A DNA stretch of 64,000 bases, from NCBI GenBank assembly GCA_033065855.1, contig JAVXUO010001889.1, positions 124,001 to 188,000 on the forward strand, in the 5' to 3' direction. Numbering within the stretch: position 1 is the first letter of the stretch; every line of letters begins with the position of its first letter. This document shows positions 23,579-37,600 of the stretch, piece after piece. Below the pieces are notes generated by a model. That model ran no database searches, was not told the origin of the DNA, and was given only the letters and a program-made list of their open reading frames with translations. This stretch comes from Escallonia rubra. Taxonomy: Eukaryota; Streptophyta; Magnoliopsida; Escalloniales; Escalloniaceae. A program made the translations under genes and the position numbers.

Positions 23579-23596
23579 GGGGGGGGGGGGGGGGGG
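23579..23596 (+). repeat. poly-G run, 18 bases
   Basis: Eighteen consecutive G residues in the 3' flank of the BAHD gene, about 195 bp after the stop codon. It could sit in the 3' UTR. Confidence 0.9.
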
Positions 23597-24075
23597 TTCT
23601 TTATCTCTCTTGATTCAACTGTTACTGTGGTTATTGCCATTTGATTGTTATGACTTTAGTATGTTTTCGTTGGTTAGGCGTGCCGGCAATTACGTTAGTA
23701 TAGGAAAATCTATTTAATATTGGGTACATTATAGACGACACCATAAACCTATTTCACTGCCATGACTCATATGTTTTTATTGGTTAGGCGTACTGACCAT
23801 TGTGTAACCCATGAAATAGCGAGATTTGTACGGAATGTAATAAACTTTAAAGTCTGTATTTAAGAAGCACCATACTTTATAATGCCTGCCATTCACAAAT
23901 ATTGTAACTCTCATCATGAATAAACACCACTTTCTTTGATCAAATAAAGTAAAATAAAACAACCTCCTATATCAATGAAATCACTTTGTTACACAAGTTC
24001 AAAAGTAAACCGTGTTTATTTGGAAAAAATAAATGTAAACCATGTTTGAGTTTGTAAGTATCCCGTATATTCTAG

Positions 24076-24151
24076 AGGCGAGGAACCTACTTCTTAGGTT
24101 GTTTGGAGTCCATAGGCGAAGAACCTTCTTCTTAGGTTGTTTGGAGTCCAT
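24076..24151. repeat. 38-bp tandem repeat, two units
   Basis: Units at 24076-24113 and 24114-24151 share AGGCGA(G/A)GAACCT and TTCTTAGGTTGTTTGGAGTC, with two base differences. Confidence 0.85.
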
Positions 24152-24741
24152 GATCTATTGAATAGTTGGTGTAAGAGTGATCAGTGAGTTATTACGCACT
24201 CATTTAAGAGTAACTGCTATTATGCGCTCTTTTAAATTTAACTGCTTTTGCGCTAGGCTGATTGATTTCAATCATATTTTTTTTGTATCAAGTGATGTAT
24301 ATAACTTTATTGAAGTAGGGGCAACACTTCAAATAAAACTAGTATTAACTCCGTGCGTTCCATACGGAACCAATAACGACTATTTAAAAGCTCATACTTA
24401 TATGTCGAATACTAATAACAAATAATGCTCTTTTAACATTTTTATGAGTTTTCTACAATTTTTAGTAACAATATCAATAATACATGTGTTGAGATTTTTA
24501 CTAATAAAACTCACTTAGAACCGTATAAAAAGTTATACGACATAATAGAATATACAATATGAAAGATAATTATACGTATATACAAACATATATATATATA
24601 TAATTTATACGATTTATAATAAAGTAAAAGGAAGGAGATCAATTTTGTTAGATTGTAAAGACACGTTAGAGTTGTGTAAAATATTAGAAAGTTTCAAGAT
24701 TTGAATAAGATATAGATTAAAATGAGATATAAATTTAAAAT

Positions 24742-24743
<2 letters not shown>

Positions 24744-24777
<34 letters not shown>
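24744..24777. repeat. AT dinucleotide microsatellite
   Basis: Seventeen uninterrupted AT units; likely polymorphic in length. Confidence 0.9.
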
Positions 24778-24780
<3 letters not shown>

Positions 24781-25689
24781 CTTTTAAGTGGGACATGCTA
24801 ACGTCAAAGAGAGAAAAATAAAATTTATTTAATTGGTTGAATGTCAAATGACATAAAGAGAGACATGCAAAATATGAAAGAGAATGTTACATTCTCTCAG
24901 TTTCGACTTTTATATATATAATATAATATATAATATATATAATTAAATTTCCGTCCTTCGTCCCGTTCAATTAGTTTTACGTGACAAAATATGACATTAA
25001 CGTTTCGTTTCTCGAGAGATAACAATTAATGAGATGATTAACGCGCGACGAACTTAATTGTTGGTAACCATCGAACAAAATATAAGATCAAAAGATTCTA
25101 AAATTTGAGCCTCCTTTGCTTTTTGGAGCACAACCACAGGAGCCCCCCACCGAATTGTGAAACCATTTGCAATCTGCCACTCCATCAAAATCAGAACAAA
25201 ACCACCTTCTCCCCCACCCTCTGCAGTAAAACTAAATCAAAGGTCACAACGCAGCTCACACAGTAACATTTTTTGGGTGACTAAAGCAAATCATCTTTGC
25301 CAAAAAGGCTGTCTACACCCAAATATGGGAATTCTTCAGCCCTTTTCCACCCACAGTTCTTCGATCCCAAATTGAACTCGCGATAGATTCATGTACGCAC
25401 ATTCCAGGATTACGCACCAGCTCACAATTTACGCCCATTTTCGCGGAACCATTTTTTTTCCCGTGATCAATTGAGAATTTTTCATCAGTCCGCTAGGGTT
25501 TGAGGGAAGAAACCCTTCAATTTTGGCGGGAGACGGAGAGAATTTCGCCGATAGTAATCGGAATCAGCGCTGGGTGCGAATCAGTCCCGGCAAAGACCGC
25601 CGTCGGCGCCGCCGGCCGGTTCCGGGATATGGTCCTTCATCCGCCCTAGCCCGCCGCAGCCCTACTCCCTCCATTACCTCCCATCTCAA

Positions 25690-28600
25690 ATGGACTTCGC
25701 CAGCCGCCAGGCGGCCGCCGATCACCGCCACCCTGAACCACCACATCCTCCCTCCTCCTCCCCCGCTCTGCCTCAGTCGCTCGAAGAGCCCGAATACCTC
25801 GCCCGTTATGCCGTGGTAAAACACTCGTGGCGTGGGCGGTACAAGCGGATTTTGTGTATCTCCGACACGGTTATTGTTACTTTGGATCCGTCGACGTTAT
25901 CGGTTACTAATTTGTACAACGTGGGGAATGATTTTGAGAGCGCGGTGCCGGTACTGGGGAGGGACGAGAACTCGACGGAGTTTAGTATTAGTGTGAGAAC
26001 AGACGGTAAGGGGAAGTTTAAGGGGATTAAGTTTTCGTCGAAGTACAGAGTGAGTATACTCACCACGCTGCACAGAGTGAGGTGGGAGAGGATTGGTACC
26101 GTGGCGGAGTTTCCGGTGCTTCATCTTCGGAGGAGAAGTTCCGAGTGGGTTCCTTTTGTAAGTTGCTAAACTTTATCGGCACTGATATTTGAATGCTATA
26201 ATCTACATTTTTGTTATGTCGTATGTTTACGTTGAACAGACGATTACATGCTGAAAATAAGTCTATTATGGTCAGACAATGTGAAACAAACTTCCCATGA
26301 TGTGAAGTAAGTATGTTAGGGTTTATTGGCACTTATATGGATACCACATGAACGGATTCTACAATGAGCATGTTTGTGATCACCCTGAACAGTTTGTATG
26401 CGTCATGTGAGATGTTGGAAGCAACTTTTTTAGGCTTACACGATGTGAAAGAACTAGTCACTTTTTGTTTATTTGATATGGGCTCAAGTTTAATTTTGTC
26501 CATAACAAATGTTTTAGGTCTAATTGTTGCAGGAAGTCTAGAATGGTTTTTTAAGAACGTCCTTACATAACGTAATTATCGGGAAATGCTCGACTTTTTT
26601 CTCACTAGCCTAGGCTGGACTGCCAATTTATGCGTGATTGACATGAGAATTTGTGATACTTTTGACACTTTATCCGTGACAGGCTTGGGCTTATTTGAAC
26701 TGCAAATCCAAGCCAATCTGTCCTCTGCTTCTCTATCAATAGCTGCAGATTGCGGCACTTTACAAAAGCTGAAAACGACTCGATAATCCAATCATTGAAT
26801 CTGCTCCTTAAACTCGAGTTCCAAACAGGTCCATTTCACGAAATGATTATACCTCTAACACCCATGCAGCCTTGTTGGTGACTATGCCGATTAAGTGTAG
26901 GAAGCCACAATCAAGCCATAGTGTTAAGTTGCATCACAGAATCCTAGCAAGGCTGTTTGGGCCCCTTAAGCTCACATTTTGACTTCATTGTCTGGTAAGT
27001 AAAATTTTCTAGTTCCTTATTATGTGCTTTCAGTAGTGCATTTTAGTAGCCTTCATCTTCGGGTTGCGTGCTAGTCAGTGTTATTGAAGGCGCAGGCGCA
27101 CCTAAGGCGCAAAAGGTCCCTGGAGCCTAGGCGCAGGCGCGCGCCTTTTCGAAGTGAGGCGCAATATTAAAATAAATAAATAATAGAGCATTAAAAAAAT
27201 AAAATTTTGTAAAAAAAAATCAGAACATGACAATTAGCAAACTTCCAAAAATTAGAAAAAGAATGACCGAACCACTTGACCTCTTTTCCTAGATAATTAC
27301 AATGTACTAATAATTCGGTTACTGCAGCAAGTTGCAGCCATGAACTCCATTAATCCTTCCAGTCTCCCTTCAGTTTTTCCTCCCCCTCCTAAATATTATC
27401 AATAAGTGAAACTGGATATCTAAGGTCAAAATTTGGTATGATGAATGCAACGGTAAGGTAGAACTATATTAAAAAGGCTGGCATTCTTCAATACAAATAC
27501 AACATATATCAATTCTATAGTTCTTACAAATAAACATGACCACCTATTTTAATCTTCTTTCTTTTCAGATACAACAACACAGCTAACTATTCATATTTCA
27601 TACAGCTGCCCTATTTACTTTACTCATCCCAGAAATTCCTTCTTGTTGTGAGTTGTGAGGAAGAGAGGGAGGGAGGGAGAGAAACCGACTGGGTGGAGCC
27701 GTGGAGTGGAGCAGCCGAGCAGCAGCGGCGGAGAGGAGCAGCCGAGCAGCGGCGATGGTGTCGACAGTGACTGGAGCGGCCCGCGGTGACAGCGTCGGCA
27801 GAGACTCGAGCGGCCGGTGGCGACGGAAGAAGCGACGCTGCGACCGGAGCAAGCAACGGGATCTGGAACAGTGCAACTGGCAAGAGAGTCGTGAAAGTGT
27901 GAAACTCATTTTAAGATTTTTGATTTAGGGATTTTAGAGTTAGCAACTTTAGTCTTTTAAAAGTTTTGTTACTTGGTGGTGCTAAAAAAAAGAATCTGAA
28001 TGATAAATGGATGGATCACATTAAGCCACGACATCCAATCCAATGGTCAGATTTCGTGCGCCTTAATGTGCGCCTCCCCCGCCGCTATGCGCCTTGCGCC
28101 TTGGCGCCTAGGCTCACTAGGCGCGCGCCTTATTGAACGCGCTGTGCCTAGGCCTAGGCGAGGCGCGAGTAGTGCGCCTAGGCGCGCTTTTTACAACACT
28201 GGTGCTAGTCAAGTTAGGATTTTTGTCAATTAGAACAACGCTAGATGGCTGTAGCTTTATAATACAGCGATATTTTGATCATTGCAGCAACGTTTATCAC
28301 TTTTGTCTTTCATTATAAAAATCATTTGCTCTCTTGGATATCCTAAATACCCGTGAGGAAGTATCAATAAGTTTACCTTTTGCGCTCCAAGTTCTCTTGG
28401 CGTATCTCTATTTCTCTGGACCAATAATCGTCAGCAGTAAACTTTGCAGACTCATCCCATCCCTTGCAGATGCCAACTCACTCCTAACCCACACTTACCT
28501 GCAATGACCTTCCTCCGGAGAACACAACTGGATCCCCTATAGCTCCAAAACCTTATGGCATGCAGAACTAAGTGACCACACCTTATCCTGACTCACGAGG

Positions 28601-31600
28601 CCCTATCAACAAATTTCCAGTCATTCTCCAACTTTTCCAATCCGATCATAGAGAAGGAACATAGGTAGGCTAGACATGCTTTTGATCAAACTGTGTTGGC
28701 CGCCCTTAGATCGATATGGCTGCTCTCAACCTGCCAATATTCTTTCGAAACGTTCCACTGAACCCCAGTTGGCTGTATCGCTGACCCAGATAGGTGGCAG
28801 GGACCCTATCCCACACCTGTAAGACAAAACAAGAGAGCTGACATTAGCAACATTCCGATGAAATATCTATCTCACTCTTGGCAATATTAGTAGCTAACTT
28901 GAAACGTGTCTGCAACAAACAACAGCACCAGTTGGATGCAGCTCAAATTAGGTGATGAGTGATAATTGCCATATCTGCGATACGACCGTAAAGTCTATGG
29001 TGATGATGAATTCCATGGAGTTTGGTGAGCTGAGGATGCGTATGCTATAGGGGTGGACACAGTGGGAAGGAAGCAGCCCTAAACTCTGCCCAGTGATGAT
29101 CAGAGTGAATATCTGTTCTTAGATGCCTGCTCTTTAGATATATGTTCTGGGGGCAAGCTTTGTCTGCTTCGGTCGCCATTTTTTTTTTTGAATCTTCGGG
29201 CCCTTTCCACAAGTAGAATAAGATAATGTTGCCTCACTCAAATGGACTTCAGACATGTCATAACATCTGCTTTTGGCTTAAGTGGTACTAGTAATCTGGG
29301 CACACGCATCGGAAGTTAAGATAAATGGTCAAAAAAATTTCTTAAAAATTATGTGCACATGCGAGGAGTTAGTGGGGATTGTGGATGAGAGATATAAGGG
29401 AAGTGAGCTTCTGGGGATAGTGAGTGAGAGAAATTAGGGACGTGGGCTGCGGAGATTCCATACCCTTCAATGAGATGGTTTGCAGCAGTAAAGCTTGGGC
29501 TGAATAGGAAGTCTATAGAAGGCTTCACCATAAATGTGCTCTCCAATAATAACAGTACGAGTCACCGTGGCACTTTAAAAAAATTCTTGGAATGCCACTT
29601 GTCACAATTCTAGGTTGGTAGTTATGCAACACCAAAAAGGTGTTACACCAAACCAAACCATGTTTTGGCTTAACAAGTGGTATAGATATACATGTCATGC
29701 CACTTGCAAACCAATGGTGCAGGGTCAAGGCTACGGTGAGTATTTGGGGCGGGGGAGAAGGGGTAGTTATTACTAGTATTGTTCTGGGGGAAAGGAATGG
29801 AAGCCATGTTATGCACGGCAGAAGAACATTAGAATCATGGTTTGAAGTTTTGGCCGATATGAAGAAAAATCGGCGTGCCGGTTTGGTTTCATCTCTTGCC
29901 GACTGAAACCGATACCGGAGTCGATTATGTATCATTAGCACTTCTAGACTTGCTTCTCCAATATATTGGTAACATCGCGAGCTACCCAAGCAACTGTAAA
30001 AACTCGCAGAAATGACTGCAGATACGCCCACAATGACGCCGTTACGAGGCAACCCAATTTCCTGCAAGTGCACATTCTCACTTGCCACTTCTTCCCTGAT
30101 GCGCTGGTACTTGGGCTCGTGTTTTGGAGTCTTGTGAAGAAGATGATCAGAAGAAGAAGATGAAGGGCACCTGATCTGGCTTCAGATCCTGTGTTTTACT
30201 AGTTGACATGACCATCAGTTATCGCTGGTTGCTATGGTTCTCAATTCAAAGGCAGTCCCTTTGAGATTTGCGCACTGTATCTGCTTTAATGGAGTAAGGG
30301 GAAAAAACAGGTTTAGTTTGATTAAATCTGGGCCACCCAAAACTTTGGTGAAGTAAAAGGAAAAAAGATAGGTTTAGTGAATGGGCCAGTCACACGTCCC
30401 CACCATCTATTATGTCTTGTCTGGGTGGATTGCAGCTATCAACATAAGAATTCGTAGCTGTTAAATTTGTTCAGAGTCAAACTCCTGTGCTTTCCCTTCA
30501 TACTTTTTCGGTACTATATGCTTTTAGTTCCAGGTTCTTCTACTATGTTTTTTGGGTAACTGGCCTTGTTACTTTTTACTAAAGTGTACTTGGTATTTTA
30601 TGTGCCACACTCTCTGAAAAAGTTAAAGAACATTGGGGAGAGAGCTATATAATAATTTGGCAACTCCATTTTTGATACAAATAAAAGTATTTTTTCTGAT
30701 TGATGCATCCTATCTTTCTTTTTAAAGTTTTCTCTGATTTCTATAATTTTTATAGAGCATCTAACTAGTCTAAAGCTATGTATCACCTGCTATCTCTACT
30801 GAAACTGCTAAACCGAGATTGAAACCGCACCAAAACTATGTTCGCAACTGAGCCTTCGAACCAGGAGTAAGATATTACTTCGAATCTCATAAGGATAGTT
30901 ACTTCACAGGATTAATATCATCTGTTAAGTAATTTTATTTGTTCTCTTACTACTTACCATGTTGCTGGACTTCTGTTTAAGTGTTTGAATATGATTTAGT
31001 CAGTAATCTGTGATTGGTTGATGTTTGCAGAAACTTAAAGTTACATATGTTGGTGTTGAACTTATCGAACTGAAAACTGGGGACCCTCGTTGGTGCTTGG
31101 ATTTTAGAGACATGAATTCTCCAGCCATAGTTCTTCTTTCTGATGGTTATGGGAAGAAAAACGTCGACCATGGAGGTTTTATTCTTTGTCCTTTATATGG
31201 AAGAAAATCTAAAGCTTTCCAAGCTGCTTCAGGGACTTCAAACGCTGCTATTGTATCAAATTTGGTAATGTGGGCCACTCTTTTCTGCATCTTGCGTTGG
31301 TTTTACATCTTTCCGAAGCATGCATGTCTTGCAGGATCATTTTTGGCTTCATCATTGTGATTAATGTTGATGATGTTCTCCATTATTACTGATGTTGTCA
31401 AACATTTTTATGCAGACTAAAACAGCAAAGTCCATGGTGGGATTATCACTCTCCGTGGACAGTTCTCAGCCGCTCAGTGTTGCAGAGTATATAAAGCAAA
31501 GGGGTAGCTCAGAATAATTCATTTCATACAGTTCTGAATGTTTCTTCTTGACATTTATGTACGAATATACCTTATAAGGAACACTTATGTTTAACTTTAA

Positions 31601-34600
31601 AACATTGGAAATGCAGCTAAAGAGGCCGTTGGGGCAGAAGAAACTCCACGTGGAGGATGGTCTGTGACAAGGTTGCGGTCTGCTGCGCATGGAACATTAA
31701 ATGCTACGAGTTTGAGTTTCGCAGCTGAGCCTAAAGGAGGACTAGGGAAACAAAGTGATGCTGTATCTCGTCAGCTTATTCTTACAAAGGTTTCACTTGT
31801 CGAAAGGCGCCCAGAGAACTATGAAGTAAGCTGATGATATTGTGAGTTGTAGTCTTAAAAACGATGCACAGATTTGATATGTATTGGTTGTTTGAGATTC
31901 CTCTATGAATATAATAAATCAATGAAAGAAATGTCTGTCTCTGCAATTATATGCGCTTTGCAGAAAATATGCGCCCATGATATGCATGTACAAGAAGGGC
32001 GGGCCAGTGGACGAGGCTCCCGACCTTTCCTCCAATTTGTGTGAAGGCTGTTTTTACCCTTTATTATTTGCCTATTCACAGACTTTAGGATTTAGATGTG
32101 GTGAGACTAATAGAATAATAAGTTTCCTGTATGGGACTAAGGGAGTATTGTATTCGTTCTGTCTTTTGGTGGCTGCCGTTTGGCCCTTCCTACAAGTTTC
32201 TGAAGGACTCTATGGAGATGTATTAGGATGCTGAGGCCGTGTTGTGGAAGAAGTTAGGTTGGATGTCAAGTTGGAATCAGTTCTTTATTGGAGGAGCCAC
32301 CACATGAAATGTTAGCAGCCAATGGAGGGAGATCACGTACACACCTGGCCCCTTTTTCGTGCATGTGGAGGTGGTCGTATGGCTCTAACTTGTTGAAGAG
32401 ATCGAATACACCCAAGTTATATATGTTTTATAAGACTCCATTTAGATAGAAGGTTGACAGCAGAGGGGCGAGCAAACGTGGGTGTCTTTTTTTTTTTTTT
32501 TGGTTGGTTCTCTGGAGGATTTAAATAATAATTCTTTTTACTTCCATAGAAGATGCACTTTTGTGGTCTTACCATATGAAGAACTGGATTCTACATGCTT
32601 TGATATGCCGCACAGTAGAACAAAAAATATATAATGCTGTTAAACCATTCATTATTAACTAACTATTTGATTTTCGTAGTATCACACTTTAGAGGGCTAC
32701 TTTCGGATATTTATATGTTGTTGAGAAGTTTTGCTCTTTGTACGCAGGCTGTTATTGTCCGTCCTTTATCTGCAGTAAGCTCCCTTGTTCGATTTGCCGA
32801 GGAGCCACAGATGTTTGCAATTGAATTTAATGATGGATGCCCTACTCACGTGAGTATTTATGCAGTCGGAATAAAATCGATATATTTTGCTCTTAATCTA
32901 AAATGTCTGCTTTTGGTTTCAGGTTTATGCCAGCACTTCTCGTGATAGCTTAATTGCAGCAGTTCGGGATGTATTACAAACAGAGGTATGTAGACGCACT
33001 CTAGATTGGAAATTATCAAGGATTTTAGCTTGCAACACTGATCAAGCTGTAGTCTAATGTGTATTTACTATTTAGATCATTGTGTATCATTAAATTGTTT
33101 TTGTTGCATCTTTTCTTTAGTGATGAACATACATAGAATGATGTCCCATAGATTGTTTAACATCTTGATTATTGATTAATGCAGGGTCAGTATCCAGTTC
33201 CTGTGCTACCGAGGCTAACAATGCCTGGTCATCCAATTGATCCACCTTGTGGCAGAGTTCATTTGCAGAGTAAGCAATCTCCTGTTGGACAACAACGCCT
33301 TGTTGAGTTGGAGAGTGCTACCATGCATTTAAAACACTTGGCGGCGGCTGCCAAAGATACTGTGGCTGAAGGAGGCTCTGTTCCTGGATCAAGAGCTAAA
33401 CTATGGCGTAGAATTAGAGAATTCAACGCATGTATTCCATATAGTGGCGTGCCTCCTAATGTGGAAGTACCTGAAGTGACTTTGATGGCCTTGATTACAA
33501 TGATCCCAGCTGCTCCCAATCTTCCTCCAGAGTCCCCTCCTTTGCCGCCCCCTTCTCCAAAAGCAGCTGCAACAGTGACAGGCTTCATTTCCTGTTTACG
33601 TAGATTGCTGGCTTCAAGGACTGCTGCCTCACATGTGATGTCTTTTCCTGCAGCTGTTGGTAGAATAATGGGTTTACTTAGAAATGGTTCAGAGGGAGTG
33701 GCCGCTGAAGCAGCAGGGCTTATTGCTGTACTTATTGGTGGTGGTCCTGGAGACACAAATATCTTGACAGATACGAAAGGAGAGCGGCATGCAACATTTA
33801 TGCATACCAAGTCAGTGTTGTTTGCTCATCAGAGTAATCTTATTATTCTTGTCAACAGATTAAAACCTATGTCTGTTTCTCCATTACTGTCGATGTCTGT
33901 TGTTGAGGTTCTTGAGGCAATGATTTGTGAACCACACGGTGAAACTACCCAATATACAGTTTTTGTTGAATTATTGCGTCAAGTAGCTGGCTTGAAGCGT
34001 CGCTTGTTTGCATTATTTGGACATCCTGCTGAAAGTGTAAGAGAGACAGTTGCCGTAATTATGCGTACAATTGCGGAAGAAGATGCAATTGCAGCGGAGT
34101 CCATGCGTGATGCTGCTTTGCGTGATGGTGCTTTATTGAGGCATTTGCTGCATGCGTTTTTCCTTCGTGTTGGTGAAAGGCGCGAAGTTAGCCGTCAGCT
34201 TGTGGCTCTTTGGGCGGATTCTTATCAACCTGCTCTTGACTTGTTATCTAGAGTTCTGCCTCCTGGCCTTGTTGCTTACTTGCACACACGTTCTGAAGAG
34301 GTTCTTGCTGAAGATTTATCTAATCAGGAAGGGTCATTGATGAGTCGGAGACGAAGACATTTGCTTCAGCAGAGAAGGAATCGTACAGGAAAAGGGCAAT
34401 CCTTGCCTTCTGTCAATAATTTTGAGGTTGGTGATCCAGGTCGGCAGACTGGTGCTTTCACGTCAGAGAATTTTCAACAATCTGCAGTAGAACCAAGTTC
34501 TGGACAGTCGCCAGCAGTTCAATCTTCAACACTGTATGGTGGTGACAAGTTGCCTAATGACTTGTCCTCTGGGGGGAGTCCACGACCTGGTGATTCGACA

Positions 34601-37600
34601 TCAGTTGCTTCTCCTGATGTTTCATCCATTAATACATATCAGCCAGTTGAACCCAATGGTTCAAGTTCTCCTAATTCAGATGTCAATGTGGCTGGTTTCC
34701 AGAATGGAGACCTCCCTGCTCCTGCGCAGGTTGTGGTTGAGAACACACCCGTGGGATCTGGAAGGTTGCTATTGAACTGGCCTGAATTTTGGCGAGCTTT
34801 CAGCCTTGATCACAACCGTGCTGACTTGATATGGAATGAGCGTACCAGGCAGGAGTTAAGGGAGGCTTTGCAGGCGGAGGTTCATAAGCTAGACGTTGAG
34901 AAGGAACGCACAGAGGATATTGTTCCTGGAGTTGCAACTACAGATACTTTGACTGGACAAGACACTGTGACCCAAATATCGTGGAACTATACAGAGTTTT
35001 CTGTTAGCTATCACAGCTTGTCGAAAGAAGTTTGTGTAGGTCAATATTATCTGCGTTTGTTGCTTGAATGTGGCAGCAGTGGTAGGGCACAGGATTTTCC
35101 ACTGCGTGACCCAGTTGCATTCTTTAGAGCACTGTATCATCGTTTCTTGTGTGATGCCGACACAGGTCTTACTGTAGATGGCGCAGTTCCTGATGAAATG
35201 GGAGCTTCTGATGATTGGTGTGATATGGGGAGATTAGATGGTTTTGGAGGAGGTGGAGGCTCCTCAGTTAGAGAGCTTTGTGCAAGGGCAATGGCCATCG
35301 TATATGAGCACCATCATAAAACATTAGGTCCTTTCGAAGGTACTGCACATGTAACAGTTCTTTTGGATAGGACTGATGATAGAGCTTTGAGAAACCGGCT
35401 TCTTCTTCTTCTTAAGGTACTACAAATTAAGCTTCCTTGATCCTGCTTTTCCTCTTTCCTAAGATTTATCCTCTCATGTTTACACACTTTTGAACCGTGC
35501 ATGACAGAGGAATTTAGTGCATTACTTCTTTTTGTTATCTTCTACTTGTTATTGGATCTAATTTGTTTTTAGTGTCACCTTAATTGCTCAACTACGCTAA
35601 CCTTCAACATGCTGAATGAAGTTTATATATACTCCTCCATTGTACTCGTACTATCATATTGGATGAAGCACAATGTTTTTGAGATCATGTCATCAAATTC
35701 TTTCTTCCAAAATTGTCAGGAAGCAAAATGTCTACTAGCACATAAAATACAATTTTTGGGACAGACTACGGTAGAAGGCACGGCACTCAAAAGAGAAACG
35801 AGGGCGTGCCTTCTTGTTACAGTAAAACAAACTTTTCAAAATTCTATAAATATATGCATTAATTGAGACACCTCCGTGGGTGGGTAATGTGATATTTTAT
35901 CTTTGACTACTTTGGTACTCTTTTAATTACATGCTTCACGGCACAAGTCAATTTTTGTTGCTAAGTGGTGCCCGAAAGTCAAAATCAATCTTCTTAAAAT
36001 TCATTTTTTTTCACATATTTCCTTGTGATGCCGCCATACACTTGTACCTACTGCTACTTCCCGTTTCACTTACACATCGGGTTCATCCAATTTGTCTAGG
36101 GAAAATGCCTAGGTCCCGCTGTTTTTATTCGTTACTTGGTTTCTCCCTTCTGCATTCAATTTGCATCACAGAAGAGGAATATGTCTAAAAGAATAAAATG
36201 GGTTGTCGTTTTATTGTCTATAGTTGTTCTACAACTCTCATAATTACAGTTGATTAAGTGCAAGTGCTGTTGACAACGTTCCTTGGGAGTTGGGTCCTTC
36301 ATGAATCTAGTTGGGTAGGTGTGTGGTGGACGACATGGGATCATCATAAATGTTGGCGGGGATATGAAATCATACTAGTAAACTTAATTGATTTATGTTT
36401 CACTGCTTGTGCAGGTTCTAATGAAGGTTTTGTCAAATGTGGAGGCTTGTGTCCTGGTTGGAGGCTGCGTCTTGGCTGTTGATTTACTGACAGTGGTTCA
36501 TGAAGCTTCAGAAAGAACTGCTATTCCTTTGCAATCTAATCTGATAGCCGCTTCTGCTTTCATGGAACCACTCAAGGAATGGATGTTCACTGACAAAGAT
36601 GGTGCACAAGTTGGACCAGTGGAGAAGGATGCTATTAGAAGGTTCTGGTCCAAGAAAGCCATAGATTGGACAACTAGGTGTTGGGCTTCTGGAATGCTCG
36701 AGTGGAAGAAGTTACGAGATATTCGTGAACTTCGTTGGGCACTTGCTGTTAGGGTTCCTGTTCTAACTCCAATCCAGGTACTAAGATGTATTGTATGTTA
36801 AGTGCAGGTTGCATAGGATGTGAACATTGGCGTGTTCTTGCTGCTGAATGTAGTCATTTTCTGATCTAATGTCTTGTGCAAACCCCTATGATAGGTTGTT
36901 GGACTAAGCAGTTAGTGTTTTGCTATATGGGTGCAAATTCCCTGGTGGGTGTGTATGAGAGTGCATATCTTGATGTGGAGGTTCATGAATGATAATGATT
37001 GTTGTGTATAGTCGTACATATATATATTTTTTCCTTAAGGAGCTATATGACGAAAAATAGATTTACCTATGTGATTGGCACTTGAATTTGTTGTGCATGT
37101 TCTTGCCCTTCTCTTCTTTGTCGTCTTATGTGTACTTACATAATTGTTACCTTTTTCTCACTTAACATGCGCGATCCATTTAGGTGGGGGAGGCAGCTTT
37201 GTCCATATTACACAGCATGGTATCTGCGCATTCAGATATAGACGATGCTGGGGAGATAGTTACACCAACACCTCGAGTAAAGCGGATCTTGTCAAGTCCC
37301 CGTTGTCTTCCACACATTGCACAGGTAATATTTGGAGTTTCTTGGTTATTAAGGTTTACTTTTGGTATTGGTGGTGTTTGTCGGTTGGGTTCAGAGGGTT
37401 TTATGATAAACTTTTATGTCACTACTACTATTACCTCAACAGGTAACAAGTCTTAGAGTTGGGTATGGCTTACAAGCTTATGTGATCTGTCAAAATACAA
37501 GAAGTTGACTGCTACTGGTTACAACATGTAATCTTAAACTTTAGAACAGCTATAATACTGTTGAGTAGTTGAAGGTGATCCTATTTCTGCAACTGTTTTC

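Larger units (their letters stand above)
23597..25689. other. intergenic region between BAHD and GRV2 genes
   Basis: AT-rich, no credible coding frame. It holds a 38-bp tandem repeat (24076-24151), AT microsatellites (about 24587-24602 and 24744-24777) and, from about 25150, the presumptive promoter and 5' UTR of the GRV2 gene. No clear TATA box. Confidence 0.45.

Noticed and set aside
25523..25819. Alternative upstream frame overlapping the GRV2 start
   Set aside because: Arg/Pro-rich low-complexity translation in another frame. The GRV2 frame from 25690 contains the family N-terminus ([19 protein letters not shown]).
28400..28850. Possible LINE reverse-transcriptase remnant on the minus strand
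   Set aside because: Only a faint likeness over a few residues, with many stops and no poly-A tail or target-site duplication seen.
29525..30088. 187-codon antisense open frame in GRV2 intron 1
   Set aside because: No recognisable domain or start context, composition like intronic DNA, and the GRV2 exons join cleanly across it. Probably chance.
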